A stretch of 45,924 bases of DNA from SFEL01 sp045603585 (GCA_045603585.1 JAZUMK010000041.1:1-45924), one strand, 5' to 3'; numbered from the stretch's first letter, positions 1-8,882 are shown. Made by a program: numbers and translations. The notes: generated from the sequence alone by a model not told the origin.

Positions 1-560
1 TCGGCTACATTGCAGGGCTTGGACAGGAACATGGAGGACTGGTCGGATACCAGGATCTTGCCCTTAGTATCAGGCAGCTTCTGCCAGGTGGTGCCGTGGA
101 TGGTCTCGTTTTCGCAGATGTAAACGTAGTCTGCGTTGTCGGGAATGTCGAGGTCGGAGCAATCGGGAATGTAGGAGTAGTTCTTATCCTTGCTGGAGGC
201 AACTACCTTTACTTCGCCGTACTTCTTGGCTTCGGCAATGGCCTTCTTGCTCCATGCGCCGGTCTCAACGTAGCAGGCTACGCCGTTCTTCATCAGGTTC
301 ATGGGGATCATGGCGAACTGGAGGGTTGCGCCGCCCTGAATGAAGAGAACCTTATAGTTGTCAGGGATGTTCATCAGATCGCGGAGGTCCTGCTCGGCCT
401 CATCGATTATCTTCTGAAACACCTTGGAGCGGTGGCTCATCTCCATTACGCACATACCGGAGCCTTCGTAGTTTACCAGGTTGTCGCGGACGCTTTCCAG
501 TACATCTTCAGGCAGTATGGAGGGGCCGGCAGAGAAATTGTAGATACGATCGTACTTCAT
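1..560 (-). CDS. serC: Phosphoserine aminotransferase, N-terminal part (cut by window edge)
   Basis: PLP enzyme that converts 3-phosphohydroxypyruvate and glutamate to phosphoserine in cytoplasmic serine synthesis. The visible 186 residues start MKYDRIYNFSAGPS, the hallmark SerC N-terminus (NFSAGPS at about 8-14), followed by a MEMSHRS segment and an FIQGGAT cofactor-phosphate segment. The PLP-binding lysine would lie beyond the left edge, so the C-terminal half is missing only because the window ends. The ATG at 558-560 follows a good AAGGAGAT ribosome binding site and a promoter about 100 bases upstream. The family call is firm. Whether serA follows downstream cannot be seen. Confidence 0.95.
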   Translation of the reverse strand, partial: MKYDRIYNFSAGPSILPEDVLESVRDNLVNYEGSGMCVMEMSHRSKVFQKIIDEAEQDLRDLMNIPDNYKVLFIQGGATLQFAMIPMNLMKNGVACYVETGAWSKKAIAEAKKYGEVKVVASSKDKNYSYIPDCSDLDIPDNADYVYICENETIHGTTWQKLPDTKGKILVSDQSSMFLSKPCNVA

Positions 561-665
561 TGGACATCTCCTTATTTTGTTGTTTGGTTTTGGTTATTTT
601 TTTGAAACTGATACAAAAAGAAACTTGGTGAAGGGGCATTTTCCACCCCTAATTACATTAATTAG

Positions 666-694
666 ATTATACATCAGCCTATTATGCAAGGCAA
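666..694 (-). promoter_or_regulatory. Promoter for serC with short 5' leader hairpin
   Basis: On the minus strand TTGCCT (689-694) and TATAAT (666-671) are separated by exactly 17 bases. Transcription would start near 659 and give a leader of about 100 nt. The leader holds a small hairpin at 632-651 (AGGGG/CCCCT arms) and then an A-rich stretch before the ribosome binding site. No known riboswitch or T-box motif was recognised. Confidence 0.6.
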
Positions 695-797
695 TACAAT
701 TCTGCGCAAATTGACCAAAATCTAACAGACACATCAAAAAAAAGAATGATATTTATTTGTTAAACCAAGAAGACCACGGCGCAAACGGCAGTGGATA

Positions 798-826
798 TTG
801 ACATGAGAACGCAAATAATATATCTT
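798..826 (+). promoter_or_regulatory. Promoter for the DUF1508 gene; leader hairpin at 832-872
   Basis: A perfect TTGACA (798-803) is followed after 17 bases by TATCTT (821-826). The leader of about 100 nt contains an AT-rich stem: TATATGGATG at 832-841 pairs with CATCCCATATA at 862-872 with one bulged base. The 561-934 gap therefore holds two divergent promoters and leaders, and no gene that I can support. Confidence 0.55.
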
Positions 827-934
827 TTATATATATGGATGAGGCTGCACATGAGGTTATTCATCCCATATACATTATTTAGGAATATCCAAAAATACTC
901 AGCAAGTCCGCAATATCAGAAAGGAAACAGAAAA

Positions 935-1306
935 ATGGGAAAATTCGTAGTTAAGACCACCAAGTCCGGCTTTGTATTCAACCTTAAGGCCGGTAACGGC
1001 GAAGTTATCGCCACCTCCGAAAGCTACAAGAGCCAGGATTCCTGCCTTAACGGCGTGGAGAGCGTACGCAAGAACTGCGTAGCCGCCGTAGAAGACCAGA
1101 CCGTGGATGGCTTCGAACAGCTGACCCATCCCAAGTTTGAAGTATATGCCGATAAGGCCGGCGAATTCCGCTTCCGCCTCAAGGCACGCAACGGCGAAGT
1201 TATTGCCGTATCCGAAGGCTACAAGGCCAAGCAGTCCTGCATGAACGGCATCGAAAGCGTAAAGAAGAACGCACCCGATGCAGAAGTGGTAATTCAGGAA
1301 GCCTAA
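935..1306 (+). CDS. DUF1508 (YegP-type) tandem-repeat protein
   Basis: A 123-residue cytoplasmic protein made of two homologous repeats of about 50-55 residues. Each has the pattern of an F-x-F/F-x-L strand, then ARNGEVIA or AGNGEVIA, then SE-x-Y-K and a CxNGxESVxKN helix. This is the DUF1508/YegP fold, which is small, widespread and biochemically unassigned. The frame is open further upstream, but the ATG at 935 is chosen because an AAAGGAAA ribosome binding site sits just before it and both repeats are complete from there. It is monocistronic, with its own promoter and a strong terminator. Confidence 0.85.
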   Translation: MGKFVVKTTKSGFVFNLKAGNGEVIATSESYKSQDSCLNGVESVRKNCVAAVEDQTVDGFEQLTHPKFEVYADKAGEFRFRLKARNGEVIAVSEGYKAKQSCMNGIESVKKNAPDAEVVIQEA

Positions 1307-1323
1307 CATCAAAACACAAAATA

Positions 1324-1350
1324 AAAAAAGCGGCGCAAAGCCGCTTTTTT
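1324..1350. terminator. Bidirectional intrinsic terminator
   Basis: An 11-bp perfect stem (1324-1334 with 1340-1350) has a 5-base loop, with A-runs on one side and T-runs on the other. It lies between the convergent DUF1508 gene and the zinc-ribbon gene and can serve both. Confidence 0.85.
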
Positions 1351-1357
1351 GTGCTTT

Positions 1358-1825
1358 TTAGTAAAGCCTTGTGCCGCAGTCGCCGCAGAAGCGGGAATCG
1401 CCGCTGACGGGGGCGCCGCAAAGGGGGCATACGGAAACCTGCTTGCCGGAGGAGGAAGCATAGGTGCGCACCTCGTTGAAAAACTCCGCAGATTGGGAGC
1501 GAAGCTCGGAGCGGGCCTCAGCTTCTATTTCTGCCTGCTGGCGGGCGGCCTCCTGAGCGGCCCTGATGGAATCAATGGCCTGCTGGCAGGCGGCGCTGTC
1601 CTGTACTATTTTACGTATTTCCTTGCATATATCTGCGGTGCGGTTGTCCATAATTACACCGCTGTCGTATTTTTTCCATATGTGATCGCCCAGCTTGATT
1701 TTAAGCTCCTCGATATCATCCTCGTTGCTGCGTATCTGGGCCTTCAGCTTGCTTATTTCCAGCTTGTCTCCGGTTTTGTCGGATACGCTGCGGGCAAGGC
1801 TGCCAAGCTTATTGAAAAAAGCCAT
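1358..1825 (-). CDS. Coiled-coil protein with C-terminal zinc ribbon
   Basis: A 155-residue protein of unknown function. Residues about 20-120 are predicted helical or coiled coil, rich in Glu, Lys, Arg, Ala and Gln. The last 25 residues form a zinc ribbon with CPLCG and CGDCG knuckles (Cys133, 136, 147, 150). There is no signal peptide or membrane segment, so it is probably cytoplasmic. The layout resembles small Firmicutes 'zinc ribbon domain-containing' proteins that carry the ribbon at one end of a helical body. No enzymatic motif is visible and no function is proposed. Confidence 0.75.
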   Translation of the reverse strand: MAFFNKLGSLARSVSDKTGDKLEISKLKAQIRSNEDDIEELKIKLGDHIWKKYDSGVIMDNRTADICKEIRKIVQDSAACQQAIDSIRAAQEAARQQAEIEAEARSELRSQSAEFFNEVRTYASSSGKQVSVCPLCGAPVSGDSRFCGDCGTRLY

Positions 1826-1941
1826 TTTCTACCTCCCGATGGATACTGTATTAGCAAGGTAATTATGCCACACATGAATAAAATTAGCAATATTATACGG
1901 CAGCGGGGCAAGGGGGGTATAATAACAGAATAAAAAGAATA

Positions 1942-1970
1942 TTGGCGAAACGTGATATTTGCAATATAAT
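1942..1970 (+). promoter_or_regulatory. Promoter for the L,D-transpeptidase operon
   Basis: TTGGCG (1942-1947), a 17-base spacer and TATAAT (1965-1970), 40 bases before the start codon at 2011. A CCGGAGGA ribosome binding site precedes that ATG. Confidence 0.65.
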
Positions 1971-2010
1971 AATAAAGATTGCATATAAAAATTTACTCCC
2001 GGAGGAATGA

Positions 2011-3078
2011 ATGATAAAGACCAGGCTCAGGAATGCCGTGATCCTGCTGCTGGCGGCGGCGATGCTGCTGCCTGCTCCCGTATACGCAAGGGACGAGCTG
2101 CAGAATAACGACCCGGATAAATACTATATTGAGGTGGATACCGGAAATCAGGTGGTAACGGTATATCAGAAGGACGACGATGGGGAGTATACCCGCATCG
2201 TGCGTCGTTTTCCCTGTACCACCGGCAAAACCGAGGGCACAGAGGAAGAGCCTGCCACCCCCACTCCTTCCGGAAAATGGAAAATAGGCACAAGGGAGCG
2301 CTTTGGCAAGTTTGCCAATTTTGAAGGGGAATATGCCAGATACTGGACGCAGATAGTTGGCGGCATATACTTCCACTCCATAATGTTCAGCGACAGGGAT
2401 ACAATGACGCTGAAAAAATCCCCCTTCCGCACTCTGGGCAGAAACGCATCCCACGGCTGCATAAGGCTGTATATTGAGGATGCCAAGTGGCTGTATTACA
2501 ATGCCTGCTTTGGCACCACCGTAAATATAGTATCCCGCAGCAGAAAGAGCGGCCTTGCCTCCTCCCTCAAGACGGATATGGAATTTGAGGAATACAAGGC
2601 ATTTCAGGCCAACATATACGATAATGAGCCGCTGGAAAACAGGAGCGCATGGATATCCGTTGACGATGCGGAGCTTCGCACCGGCAACGGCACCAATGAC
2701 AAGCTTATCAAAAAGCTGGATAAGGACCTTGAGGTAAAGGTGATCCAGGAAGGCGACCCCTGGGTAAAGGTAGCAGTGGGAGAAAGGGAAGGCTATGTCC
2801 GCCGCTGCTATATCACCTATGAAAAGGGCGTAATGCAGTCCCGGGAGGACGGCTACTTTGTAGCAGGCACCCAGTACCTTTACGCAGAGCCCAATACCAA
2901 GTCCGAAAAGCTTTATAAGGTTGCCCGTCACAGCACCATCAATGTAATCGAGGAAGAGGTGGATGAGGACGGCAAATGGGTAAAGGTAAACTATTGGGGA
3001 ACAGAGGGCTATATGCAGCGCAGGCATATCAAGACCGGCTGGGCCACCATATACGAAACAGAGGAGGGGCAGGCATGA
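2011..3078 (+). CDS. Exported L,D-transpeptidase (YkuD) with two SH3-like domains
   Basis: A 355-residue envelope enzyme expected to make 3-3 peptidoglycan cross-links or attach proteins to peptidoglycan. It has a signal peptide of about 26 residues ending VYA. The YkuD catalytic domain (about 37-174) carries the motif SHGCIR at 147-152 with nucleophile Cys150. Two SH3-like repeats follow (about 212-270 and 281-342), each with the GxWVKV/DPWVKV and EGYxxRR pattern, probably for cell-wall binding. It ends in an ATGA overlap with the downstream lipoprotein gene, so the two products are translationally coupled. Family call firm; substrate unknown. Confidence 0.93.
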   Translation: MIKTRLRNAVILLLAAAMLLPAPVYARDELQNNDPDKYYIEVDTGNQVVTVYQKDDDGEYTRIVRRFPCTTGKTEGTEEEPATPTPSGKWKIGTRERFGKFANFEGEYARYWTQIVGGIYFHSIMFSDRDTMTLKKSPFRTLGRNASHGCIRLYIEDAKWLYYNACFGTTVNIVSRSRKSGLASSLKTDMEFEEYKAFQANIYDNEPLENRSAWISVDDAELRTGNGTNDKLIKKLDKDLEVKVIQEGDPWVKVAVGEREGYVRRCYITYEKGVMQSREDGYFVAGTQYLYAEPNTKSEKLYKVARHSTINVIEEEVDEDGKWVKVNYWGTEGYMQRRHIKTGWATIYETEEGQA

Positions 3079-3980
3079 AAAAGATAAATATAATCGCCTT
3101 TGCTCTTGCCGCAGTTCTGCTTGCAGGATGCACCGCAGCCCCCGTAACTCAGCCCGAGCCCACTCCCCAGCCTGTTAAAATGACGGTTATTTCAGCAGAC
3201 GATGACTTTTCCGCAGAGCTGGAAGCTCAGGCAGACATAGAGGTGGTGCTGAGCGCCGCCGATAATGAAGTGGATGCGGAGTTTGACGTTGCGCTGGTGT
3301 ACAAGCCGGATCCTTCCGCTCTCAGCCAGGTTACAGGCTGCGAGGTCGTGCTGACAGACGATCCTGCGCTTGTGCCCGAAGATGTATCCACCGTCGCCAT
3401 AGACAATGATGCCGCTGTACAGGCCGCATGGGATGCCCTGTACACCTATCCCGCCCATAGCACTCCAATACGCATTCTGGCTCTCACCGAGACAGGCGCA
3501 GGACTTTCCAGAGAAACCTTTGACATAATGGTGGCAGAGGGAAAGCTGCAGGATAAGGGCAATTACATCCGCAGCCAGAGCAGTCAGGACCCTGAGGAAT
3601 GGGTGGCGGAAAGGCTGGAGGATATTACCGTAGGCCTGCTGGATACAATTTATGCGGACAGCGAAGAGCTGGCGGTTGCCGCCTACAATGCCCTGAGGGC
3701 AGCGGAGCGCAACGATTCCGTTGAGGTAATATGCCCTGTGCTTTCCGAAAAGCTCATTTCCCTTATGATAGAGGATCACTGGAGCATGGGCGTATGCGTT
3801 GGCGTAAGCAAAAAGCAGGAGGCTGAGGCAGCGCTGAAGGCCGCGGAGCAGCTTGCAAAAACAGGCGAGGTCCAGAAGGTCTCCATAGAGCCTGTGGTTA
3901 TTTATTCCGATGACGTAAAGGCCATAATGGATTCCGGCGTTACGGATACGGCGGAGATAATGCAGAAGCTTTTCAATTGA
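3075..3980 (+). CDS. Unknown lipoprotein, possibly a degenerate type-1 periplasmic-binding fold
   Basis: A 301-residue lipoprotein: the N-terminus MKKINIIAFALAAVLLAGC ends in a LAGC lipobox with the lipidated Cys at residue 19. The start at 3075 overlaps the stop of the L,D-transpeptidase gene (ATGA), and the preceding GAGGGGCAGG can serve as ribosome binding site. The body alternates short beta segments and helices. Runs such as DTIYADSEELAVAAYNAL followed by VEVICPVLSEK resemble the second lobe of LacI/RbsB-type sugar-binding proteins, but no ligand residues can be assigned. That fold is only an inference. Coupling to the transpeptidase suggests an envelope role. Confidence 0.7.
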   Translation: MKKINIIAFALAAVLLAGCTAAPVTQPEPTPQPVKMTVISADDDFSAELEAQADIEVVLSAADNEVDAEFDVALVYKPDPSALSQVTGCEVVLTDDPALVPEDVSTVAIDNDAAVQAAWDALYTYPAHSTPIRILALTETGAGLSRETFDIMVAEGKLQDKGNYIRSQSSQDPEEWVAERLEDITVGLLDTIYADSEELAVAAYNALRAAERNDSVEVICPVLSEKLISLMIEDHWSMGVCVGVSKKQEAEAALKAAEQLAKTGEVQKVSIEPVVIYSDDVKAIMDSGVTDTAEIMQKLFN

Positions 3981-3987
3981 TAATGAC

Positions 3988-4020
3988 AAAGGCTGTTCAC
4001 ATGTGGGACGGCCTTTTTCT
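3988..4020 (+). terminator. Intrinsic terminator of the L,D-transpeptidase operon
   Basis: A 9-bp stem (3988-3996 with 4008-4016, one G.U pair) with an 11-base loop, followed by a T-rich tail. Confidence 0.8.
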
Positions 4021-4046
4021 TTTTGCATAAATAACCCTCGTTGCGC

Positions 4047-4075
4047 TTCACAAAGTCAGGTGATAGGGGTATAAT
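4047..4075 (+). promoter_or_regulatory. Promoter for transketolase
   Basis: TTCACA (4047-4052), a 17-base spacer and a perfect TATAAT (4070-4075). The leader is about 70 nt with no recognised riboswitch. Confidence 0.7.
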
Positions 4076-4150
4076 ATGATCAGGTATATATGAGCAGTTC
4101 AATCACGGTAAATCTATAAATTACATGGGATGAAGAAAGGATCGCAAAAC

Positions 4151-6121
4151 ATGAATACTATCGACACCATGGCTGTAAAAAGCATAAGGTTCCTGGCGGC
4201 GGATGCCATTGAAAAGTCCAAGAGCGGACATCCCGGCCTGCCCATAGGCTCTGCACCTATGGCGTATACTCTCTGGAAGCAGATGAAGCACAATCCCGCC
4301 AACCCCACATGGCAGGGCAGGGACAGGTTTATTCTCAGCGCAGGTCATGCTTCCATGCTGGAGTATGCTCTGCTGCATCTTTTCGGCTATGGAGTCACTA
4401 TTGAGGAGATAAAGAATTTCCGCCAGTGGGGCAGCATTACCCCCGGCCATCCCGAATATCGTCATACTGTTGGCGTGGAAGCCACCAGCGGCCCTCTGGG
4501 TCAGGGCATTGCAATGGCTGTTGGTATGGCAATGGCAGAAGCACGCATGGCAGCCCATTTCAACCGCGAGGGCTATGCAGTTGTGGATAACTACACCTAT
4601 GCCCTCTGCGGCGACGGATGCCTGCAGGAAGGCGTGGCCGCAGAAGCCGCATCCCTTGCCGGCACCCAGAAGCTGGGCAAGCTGATTCTGTTCTATGATC
4701 GCAACTATATCACCATCGAGGGCCGTATCGAGACCGCCTTTGATGAGGATGTGAACGGCCGCTTTGCCGCCTATGGCTGGCATGTGCAGGAGCTGCCCTG
4801 CGGCGAGGATATGGATGCCGTTGCAAAGGCCATCGAGGCCGCAAAGGCAGAAAAGGATAAGCCCTCCATCATAATCGTAAATACCGAAATAGCCTACGGC
4901 ACTCCCAAGCAGGGCAAGGCCAGCGCCCACGGTGAGCCTCTGGGAGAGGAAAGTATAAAGGCCATGCGTGAGTTCTATAGCTGGGATTACGCTCCCTTTG
5001 AGGTTCCTGCCGAAGTATATGCTCACTTTGAGGAGCTTAATAAGGGCTATGCCGCCGAGGAAGCCAAGTATAATGACATGTTTGAAGGCTACAAGGCCGC
5101 ATATCCCGAGCTGTATGCCGAATGGCAGCAGTGGCACAGCGATGTTCTGCCTGAGGCGCTGCTGAAGGATGAGCGGCTGACCGCCGCAGAAAAGCCTGCC
5201 GCAACCCGCGCCACCGGCGGCAATGTGCTCAACGTGATCGCTGAACATATGCCCAATCTCTTTGGCGGCAGCGCAGACCTTGCTCCCTCCAATAAGAGTG
5301 AGCTTAAGGGCAAAGCATTCTTCTCCCCCGCAGAAAGGGACGGCGCAAACGTACATTTCGGCATCCGTGAATTTGCCATGGCGGCCATCTGCAACGGCAT
5401 AATGCTTTACGGCGGCCTCAGGGCATACTGCGCCACCTTTATGGTATTCTCCGATTATCTCAAGCCCGCAATGCGCATGGCAGCGCTGATGAAGCTGCCC
5501 GTCATCTACATACTCACCCATGACAGCATCGGCGTAGGCGAAGACGGCCCCACCCATCAGCCCATCGAGCATCTGGCCAGCATCAGGGCGATTCCGGACG
5601 CAAACCTGTTCCGCCCTGCGGATATGAAGGAAACTGCCGGCTGCTATATCGCCGCTATGCAGGGTGATAAACCCGCCGCAATGGCGCTGACCCGCCAGAA
5701 TCTGCCCCAGTATGCTGAAACCTCCGTTGAGGGCACCCTCAAGGGCGGCTATGTGCTGAAGGACTGCGCAGCTCCCGATGCCATCATCATCGCCACCGGC
5801 TCAGAGGTGGAGCTGGCGGTAAAGGCCGCAGAAGCCCTTGGCGAAAAGGGCAAGGCTGTCCGCGTGGTATCCATGCCCTGCGCAGAGCTGTTTGATATGC
5901 AGAGCGCAGAATACAAAGAAAGCGTACTGCCCGCCGCAGTTCGCGCTCGCGTGGCAGTGGAAGCAGGCTGCTCCATGAGCTGGTATAAGTACGTTGGCCT
6001 TGACGGCGAGGTCGTTGGCATCGACCACTTTGGTGCCTCTGCTCCCGCAGGCGTGCTGTTCAAGGAGTTCGGCTTTACTGTGGACAATGTTGTTGCCGCA
6101 GCCGAAAGGGTAATGAAATAA
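4151..6121 (+). CDS. tkt: Transketolase
   Basis: ThDP- and Mg-dependent enzyme of the non-oxidative pentose phosphate pathway that transfers two-carbon ketol units between sugar phosphates. The 656 residues match full-length transketolase. The N-terminal ThDP domain has SGHPGLPIGSAPM (about 25-37), GPLGQGIAMAVG and the GDG cofactor motif at 154-156. A central pyrimidine-binding domain (REFAMA, near 5367-5385) and a C-terminal domain follow. The frame is open upstream to an ATG at 4130, but that has no ribosome binding site, while GAAGAAAGG sits correctly before the ATG at 4151 and the family N-terminus begins there. It has its own promoter and stands alone. Confidence 0.96.
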   Translation: MNTIDTMAVKSIRFLAADAIEKSKSGHPGLPIGSAPMAYTLWKQMKHNPANPTWQGRDRFILSAGHASMLEYALLHLFGYGVTIEEIKNFRQWGSITPGHPEYRHTVGVEATSGPLGQGIAMAVGMAMAEARMAAHFNREGYAVVDNYTYALCGDGCLQEGVAAEAASLAGTQKLGKLILFYDRNYITIEGRIETAFDEDVNGRFAAYGWHVQELPCGEDMDAVAKAIEAAKAEKDKPSIIIVNTEIAYGTPKQGKASAHGEPLGEESIKAMREFYSWDYAPFEVPAEVYAHFEELNKGYAAEEAKYNDMFEGYKAAYPELYAEWQQWHSDVLPEALLKDERLTAAEKPAATRATGGNVLNVIAEHMPNLFGGSADLAPSNKSELKGKAFFSPAERDGANVHFGIREFAMAAICNGIMLYGGLRAYCATFMVFSDYLKPAMRMAALMKLPVIYILTHDSIGVGEDGPTHQPIEHLASIRAIPDANLFRPADMKETAGCYIAAMQGDKPAAMALTRQNLPQYAETSVEGTLKGGYVLKDCAAPDAIIIATGSEVELAVKAAEALGEKGKAVRVVSMPCAELFDMQSAEYKESVLPAAVRARVAVEAGCSMSWYKYVGLDGEVVGIDHFGASAPAGVLFKEFGFTVDNVVAAAERVMK

Positions 6122-6134
6122 CATCACATAAATA

Positions 6135-6161
6135 CAGACGCCGTCCTTTGGGCGGCGTCTG
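6135..6161 (+). terminator. Hairpin, probable terminator after tkt
   Basis: A 12-bp stem (6135-6146 with 6150-6161, one G.U) around a 3-base loop. The following T-run is short (CTGTTTA), so termination could be partial and let transcription continue into the HAD gene. Confidence 0.6.
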
Positions 6162-6181
6162 CTGTTTAGGGGGGCAGGTAT

Positions 6182-6868
6182 ATGATAAAAAACATATTGC
6201 TGGATATGGATAATACCATACTGGATTTTACCAGAGCGGAGCGCATTGCCGCCGCGAAGGCGCTGACCGCCATGGGAATAAAGCCCACAGAGGAGCTGCT
6301 CAGAAGATATCATGAGCTTAATGATGAGCAATGGCGGCTGTTTGAATTGGGGCTGCTTGAGCGGGAGCAGGTAAAGGTGAGGAGGTATGAGCTGCTGTTT
6401 GAAGAAGCAGGCATAGACAAATCTCCCAAGGAGACGGCGGCGGTGTATGAAAAGCTGCTGGGCGTGGGCCATTACTTTATGGAGGGTGCAGAGGCTCTGC
6501 TGGAGATCCTGAGCCATGATTATCGGCTGTATCTTGCCACAAACGGCACATCCAACGTGCAGAAAAGCAGGATAAAAAGCGCGGATATTTCAAAGTATTT
6601 TCAGGGGATATACATATCCGAGGACGTTGGATACAACAAGCCTGACAAGAGATACTTTGAAGCCTGCTTTAAGGATATTCCCGACTTTGACCCGACAGAG
6701 ACCGTAATGATAGGGGACAGCCTTACCTCCGATATAAGGGGCGGCATAAACGCAGGGATAAAGACAGTATGGTTCAATTATGATGGAAAAAGCCGGGATG
6801 ACAGCATAGTGCCGGATCATGAGATACACAGCCTGAGCCAAATACCTGACCTTATGAAGCGTATATAG
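6182..6868 (+). CDS. HAD-family phosphatase, YjjG-like nucleotidase
   Basis: A 228-residue cytoplasmic phosphohydrolase. Motif I is LLDMDNTI, with nucleophile Asp8 and Asp10. Motif II is near LATNGTSNVQ (about 118-127), motif III has the lysine in NKPDKRYF, and motif IV is MIGDSLTSDIRGG (about 178-190). A helical cap lies between motifs I and II. The wording LATNGTSNVQKSRI and the C-terminal GINAGIKTVWFN are typical of the YjjG subfamily, which dephosphorylates pyrimidine nucleoside monophosphates including noncanonical ones. The start follows a GGGGGGCAGG ribosome binding site. Substrate is inferred from the subfamily only. Confidence 0.88.
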   Translation: MIKNILLDMDNTILDFTRAERIAAAKALTAMGIKPTEELLRRYHELNDEQWRLFELGLLEREQVKVRRYELLFEEAGIDKSPKETAAVYEKLLGVGHYFMEGAEALLEILSHDYRLYLATNGTSNVQKSRIKSADISKYFQGIYISEDVGYNKPDKRYFEACFKDIPDFDPTETVMIGDSLTSDIRGGINAGIKTVWFNYDGKSRDDSIVPDHEIHSLSQIPDLMKRI

Positions 6869-6875
6869 CGCATCA

Positions 6876-6901
6876 AAAAAGCACCCTTGCGGGTGCTTTT
6901 T
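6876..6901. terminator. Bidirectional intrinsic terminator
   Basis: A perfect 11-bp stem (6876-6886 with 6891-6901) around a TTGC loop, flanked by A-runs and T-runs. It lies between the convergent HAD and Na/Pi cotransporter-like genes. Confidence 0.9.
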
Positions 6902-6911
6902 ATATGGTTGC

Positions 6912-8702
6912 TTATAGGGTGAAGATAGGGTCAAGATACTGCTTGCGCTTTTCGTTGAATTCGGCAACATAGTCTGCATCGTTGCCCTTGTGGAGCTCGT
7001 GGAGGTAAGCGTGGTGGTTGGACAGTATCTCTGCATGGCGGCGGCCCATGAGGAATACCGCGATGCTGGAGCACTGGTCGGCGGCGCGGCCCATGAAGGT
7101 AAGCACTTCGATGAAGATAAGGCCTGCGCTGATGGTGCAGGAGCCGTTCTTGAGGCGCAGCAGATGCTTGTCCTTAAGGGAGGCAACCATTTCGTCGATA
7201 ACCTCTTCAAGGGGCTCGATCTTCTTGGCGATGGATTCTTCCTCGGTGGAGAATGCTTCCACGGTGGTATCGATGATCTCAAGGAGAGCGTTGGTCATTA
7301 TGGCCAGCTCGTTCCTTGCCATTTCAGAGAAGGCGATGCCTTCCTGAACCAGCCTGCCGGCAAGGTCGTCTATCCTGCAGGCATAGTCGCCGATGCGTTC
7401 AAAGTCGGTAACGGACTGCAGGAGCATGTTCAGCTCGTTGTTGTCGTCATCCGTTTCGATGTATCTGGAAAGACGGATGAGGTAGTTTTCTGCGGCGTCT
7501 GTGAAACCGTCCAGACGGTCTTCTGCGGCGGCAATTTTGGCAGAGCGATCGGGAGAATACTCTGAAAGCTGCAGTATGCTGCGGCGGAAGTTCTTGCGGG
7601 CCAGCTCGCCCATCTTTACAGTGGTCACCTTTACCTGATCAAGGGCAACAGGGGGGGAGATGAACAGCTTTTCGTCCAGGGAGCGGATCTCGGGATATTC
7701 ATCGGGATCGTCATCCTTGTCCTTGATCACGGTGGTGGTAAGTTTCACCAGCTGATTGGCAAAGGGAATAAGAACTATTGCGGTAGCAAGGTTGAATACG
7801 GTGGTAAAGTTTGCAATGTCTCCGCTGTTGACAACGTTGTTCCACATGCCGTCCAGCAGGCCGGAGCGATGGAGCAGAGTCATGGCGATCATGAATATTA
7901 CGGTGCCGATGGTATTGAAGGCAATGTGGGCAAAACCGGTGCGCTTTGCGTCCTTATCCGTGCCGATGGAGCAGACGATGGCGGTGGTGATGCAGGTACC
8001 CAGGTTTATACCCATTATAACGGGATAAACCATGTTGAAGGTAAGCACGCCGGTGGAGGACAAGGCCTGCAGTATACCGGTCATTGCAGAGGAACTCTGA
8101 ATGATGAAGGTGGTAACAAGGCCGGTAAGTATGCCAAGGAAGGGATTGTTGGAGAACTTCTGTACTGCGCCTGCGAATGCGGGAGATTCGGCAAGGGGAG
8201 CAACGGAATCGCTCATCAGCATAAGGCCGGTGAACAGAAGGCCGAAGCCCATCAGCATGGTGCCAACGCCGGTGGTCTTTTTCTTTTTGATGAACATCAG
8301 CAGGATGATGCCTGCTATCATGGCGATGGGGGCCAGAGTGTCGGGGTTAAAAAGATCCAGAATGAAGTTGCCGCTGGAATCGATATCCATAAGACGGATA
8401 AGCTGAGCAGTAACGGTGGTGCCGATGTTGGCACCCATTACGATGCTGATGGCCTGGCGAAGGTTGAGTATGCCTGCGCCAAGAAGACCCACGGTCAGCA
8501 CGATGGTTGCGGTGGAGCTCTGGATAACGGCAGTTACCAGAGTACCGGTGATAACGCCCATTATCACGCTCTGGGTAACCTTTTCCAGCATGGACTTAAG
8601 GGCTTTTGAGGAGCTGCTCTTAAGGCCGTCGCCCATTATTTCCATGCCGTATAGGAACATTGCAAGGCCGCCCAGCATGGTTATTACGGTAAATATGTCC
8701 AC
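6912..8702 (-). CDS. Na+/phosphate cotransporter family protein with PhoU-like domain
   Basis: A 596-residue protein with an integral membrane N-terminal half (about 1-320) built from an inverted duplication. Each repeat carries the family's QSS signature (residues 61-63 and 202-204) and a glycine-rich GANIGTT/GINLGTC partner motif. This is the NptA/PNaS (Na/Pi-II) type that couples sodium entry to phosphate uptake. The C-terminal cytoplasmic part (about 345-560) is helical and PhoU-like, as is common in bacterial members, and may sense or tune phosphate flux. It is convergent with the HAD gene. Family call firm; ion and substrate specificity inferred. Confidence 0.92.
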   Translation of the reverse strand: MDIFTVITMLGGLAMFLYGMEIMGDGLKSSSSKALKSMLEKVTQSVIMGVITGTLVTAVIQSSTATIVLTVGLLGAGILNLRQAISIVMGANIGTTVTAQLIRLMDIDSSGNFILDLFNPDTLAPIAMIAGIILLMFIKKKKTTGVGTMLMGFGLLFTGLMLMSDSVAPLAESPAFAGAVQKFSNNPFLGILTGLVTTFIIQSSSAMTGILQALSSTGVLTFNMVYPVIMGINLGTCITTAIVCSIGTDKDAKRTGFAHIAFNTIGTVIFMIAMTLLHRSGLLDGMWNNVVNSGDIANFTTVFNLATAIVLIPFANQLVKLTTTVIKDKDDDPDEYPEIRSLDEKLFISPPVALDQVKVTTVKMGELARKNFRRSILQLSEYSPDRSAKIAAAEDRLDGFTDAAENYLIRLSRYIETDDDNNELNMLLQSVTDFERIGDYACRIDDLAGRLVQEGIAFSEMARNELAIMTNALLEIIDTTVEAFSTEEESIAKKIEPLEEVIDEMVASLKDKHLLRLKNGSCTISAGLIFIEVLTFMGRAADQCSSIAVFLMGRRHAEILSNHHAYLHELHKGNDADYVAEFNEKRKQYLDPIFTL

Positions 8703-8829
8703 AATTGACCTCCGTAAAAATAAATTATTATTCGTAAATCAGTGGGGTAAAACTGCATAAAGCGCAAATTTAACCAAATAATACTTTATACCTTTTTTTG
8801 CAAAAAGTAAAGCAAATGCGCAAAAACTG

Positions 8830-8838
8830 TGATATAAT
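8830..8838 (+). promoter_or_regulatory. Extended -10 promoter for the EamA transporter
   Basis: TGATATAAT at 8830-8838 is a textbook extended -10 (TG-n-TATAAT). No convincing -35 is present at 17 bases. The start codon at 8883 follows a GAAAGGAA ribosome binding site. Confidence 0.5.
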
Positions 8839-8882
8839 GTCCCCCGTGCGCAAAAGCGCGCCTGTACGAAAGGAAATCAGCT

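Noticed and set aside
4130..4150. Start of transketolase at the ATG at 4130
   Set aside because: No ribosome binding site upstream, and family N-termini begin at the later ATG at 4151.
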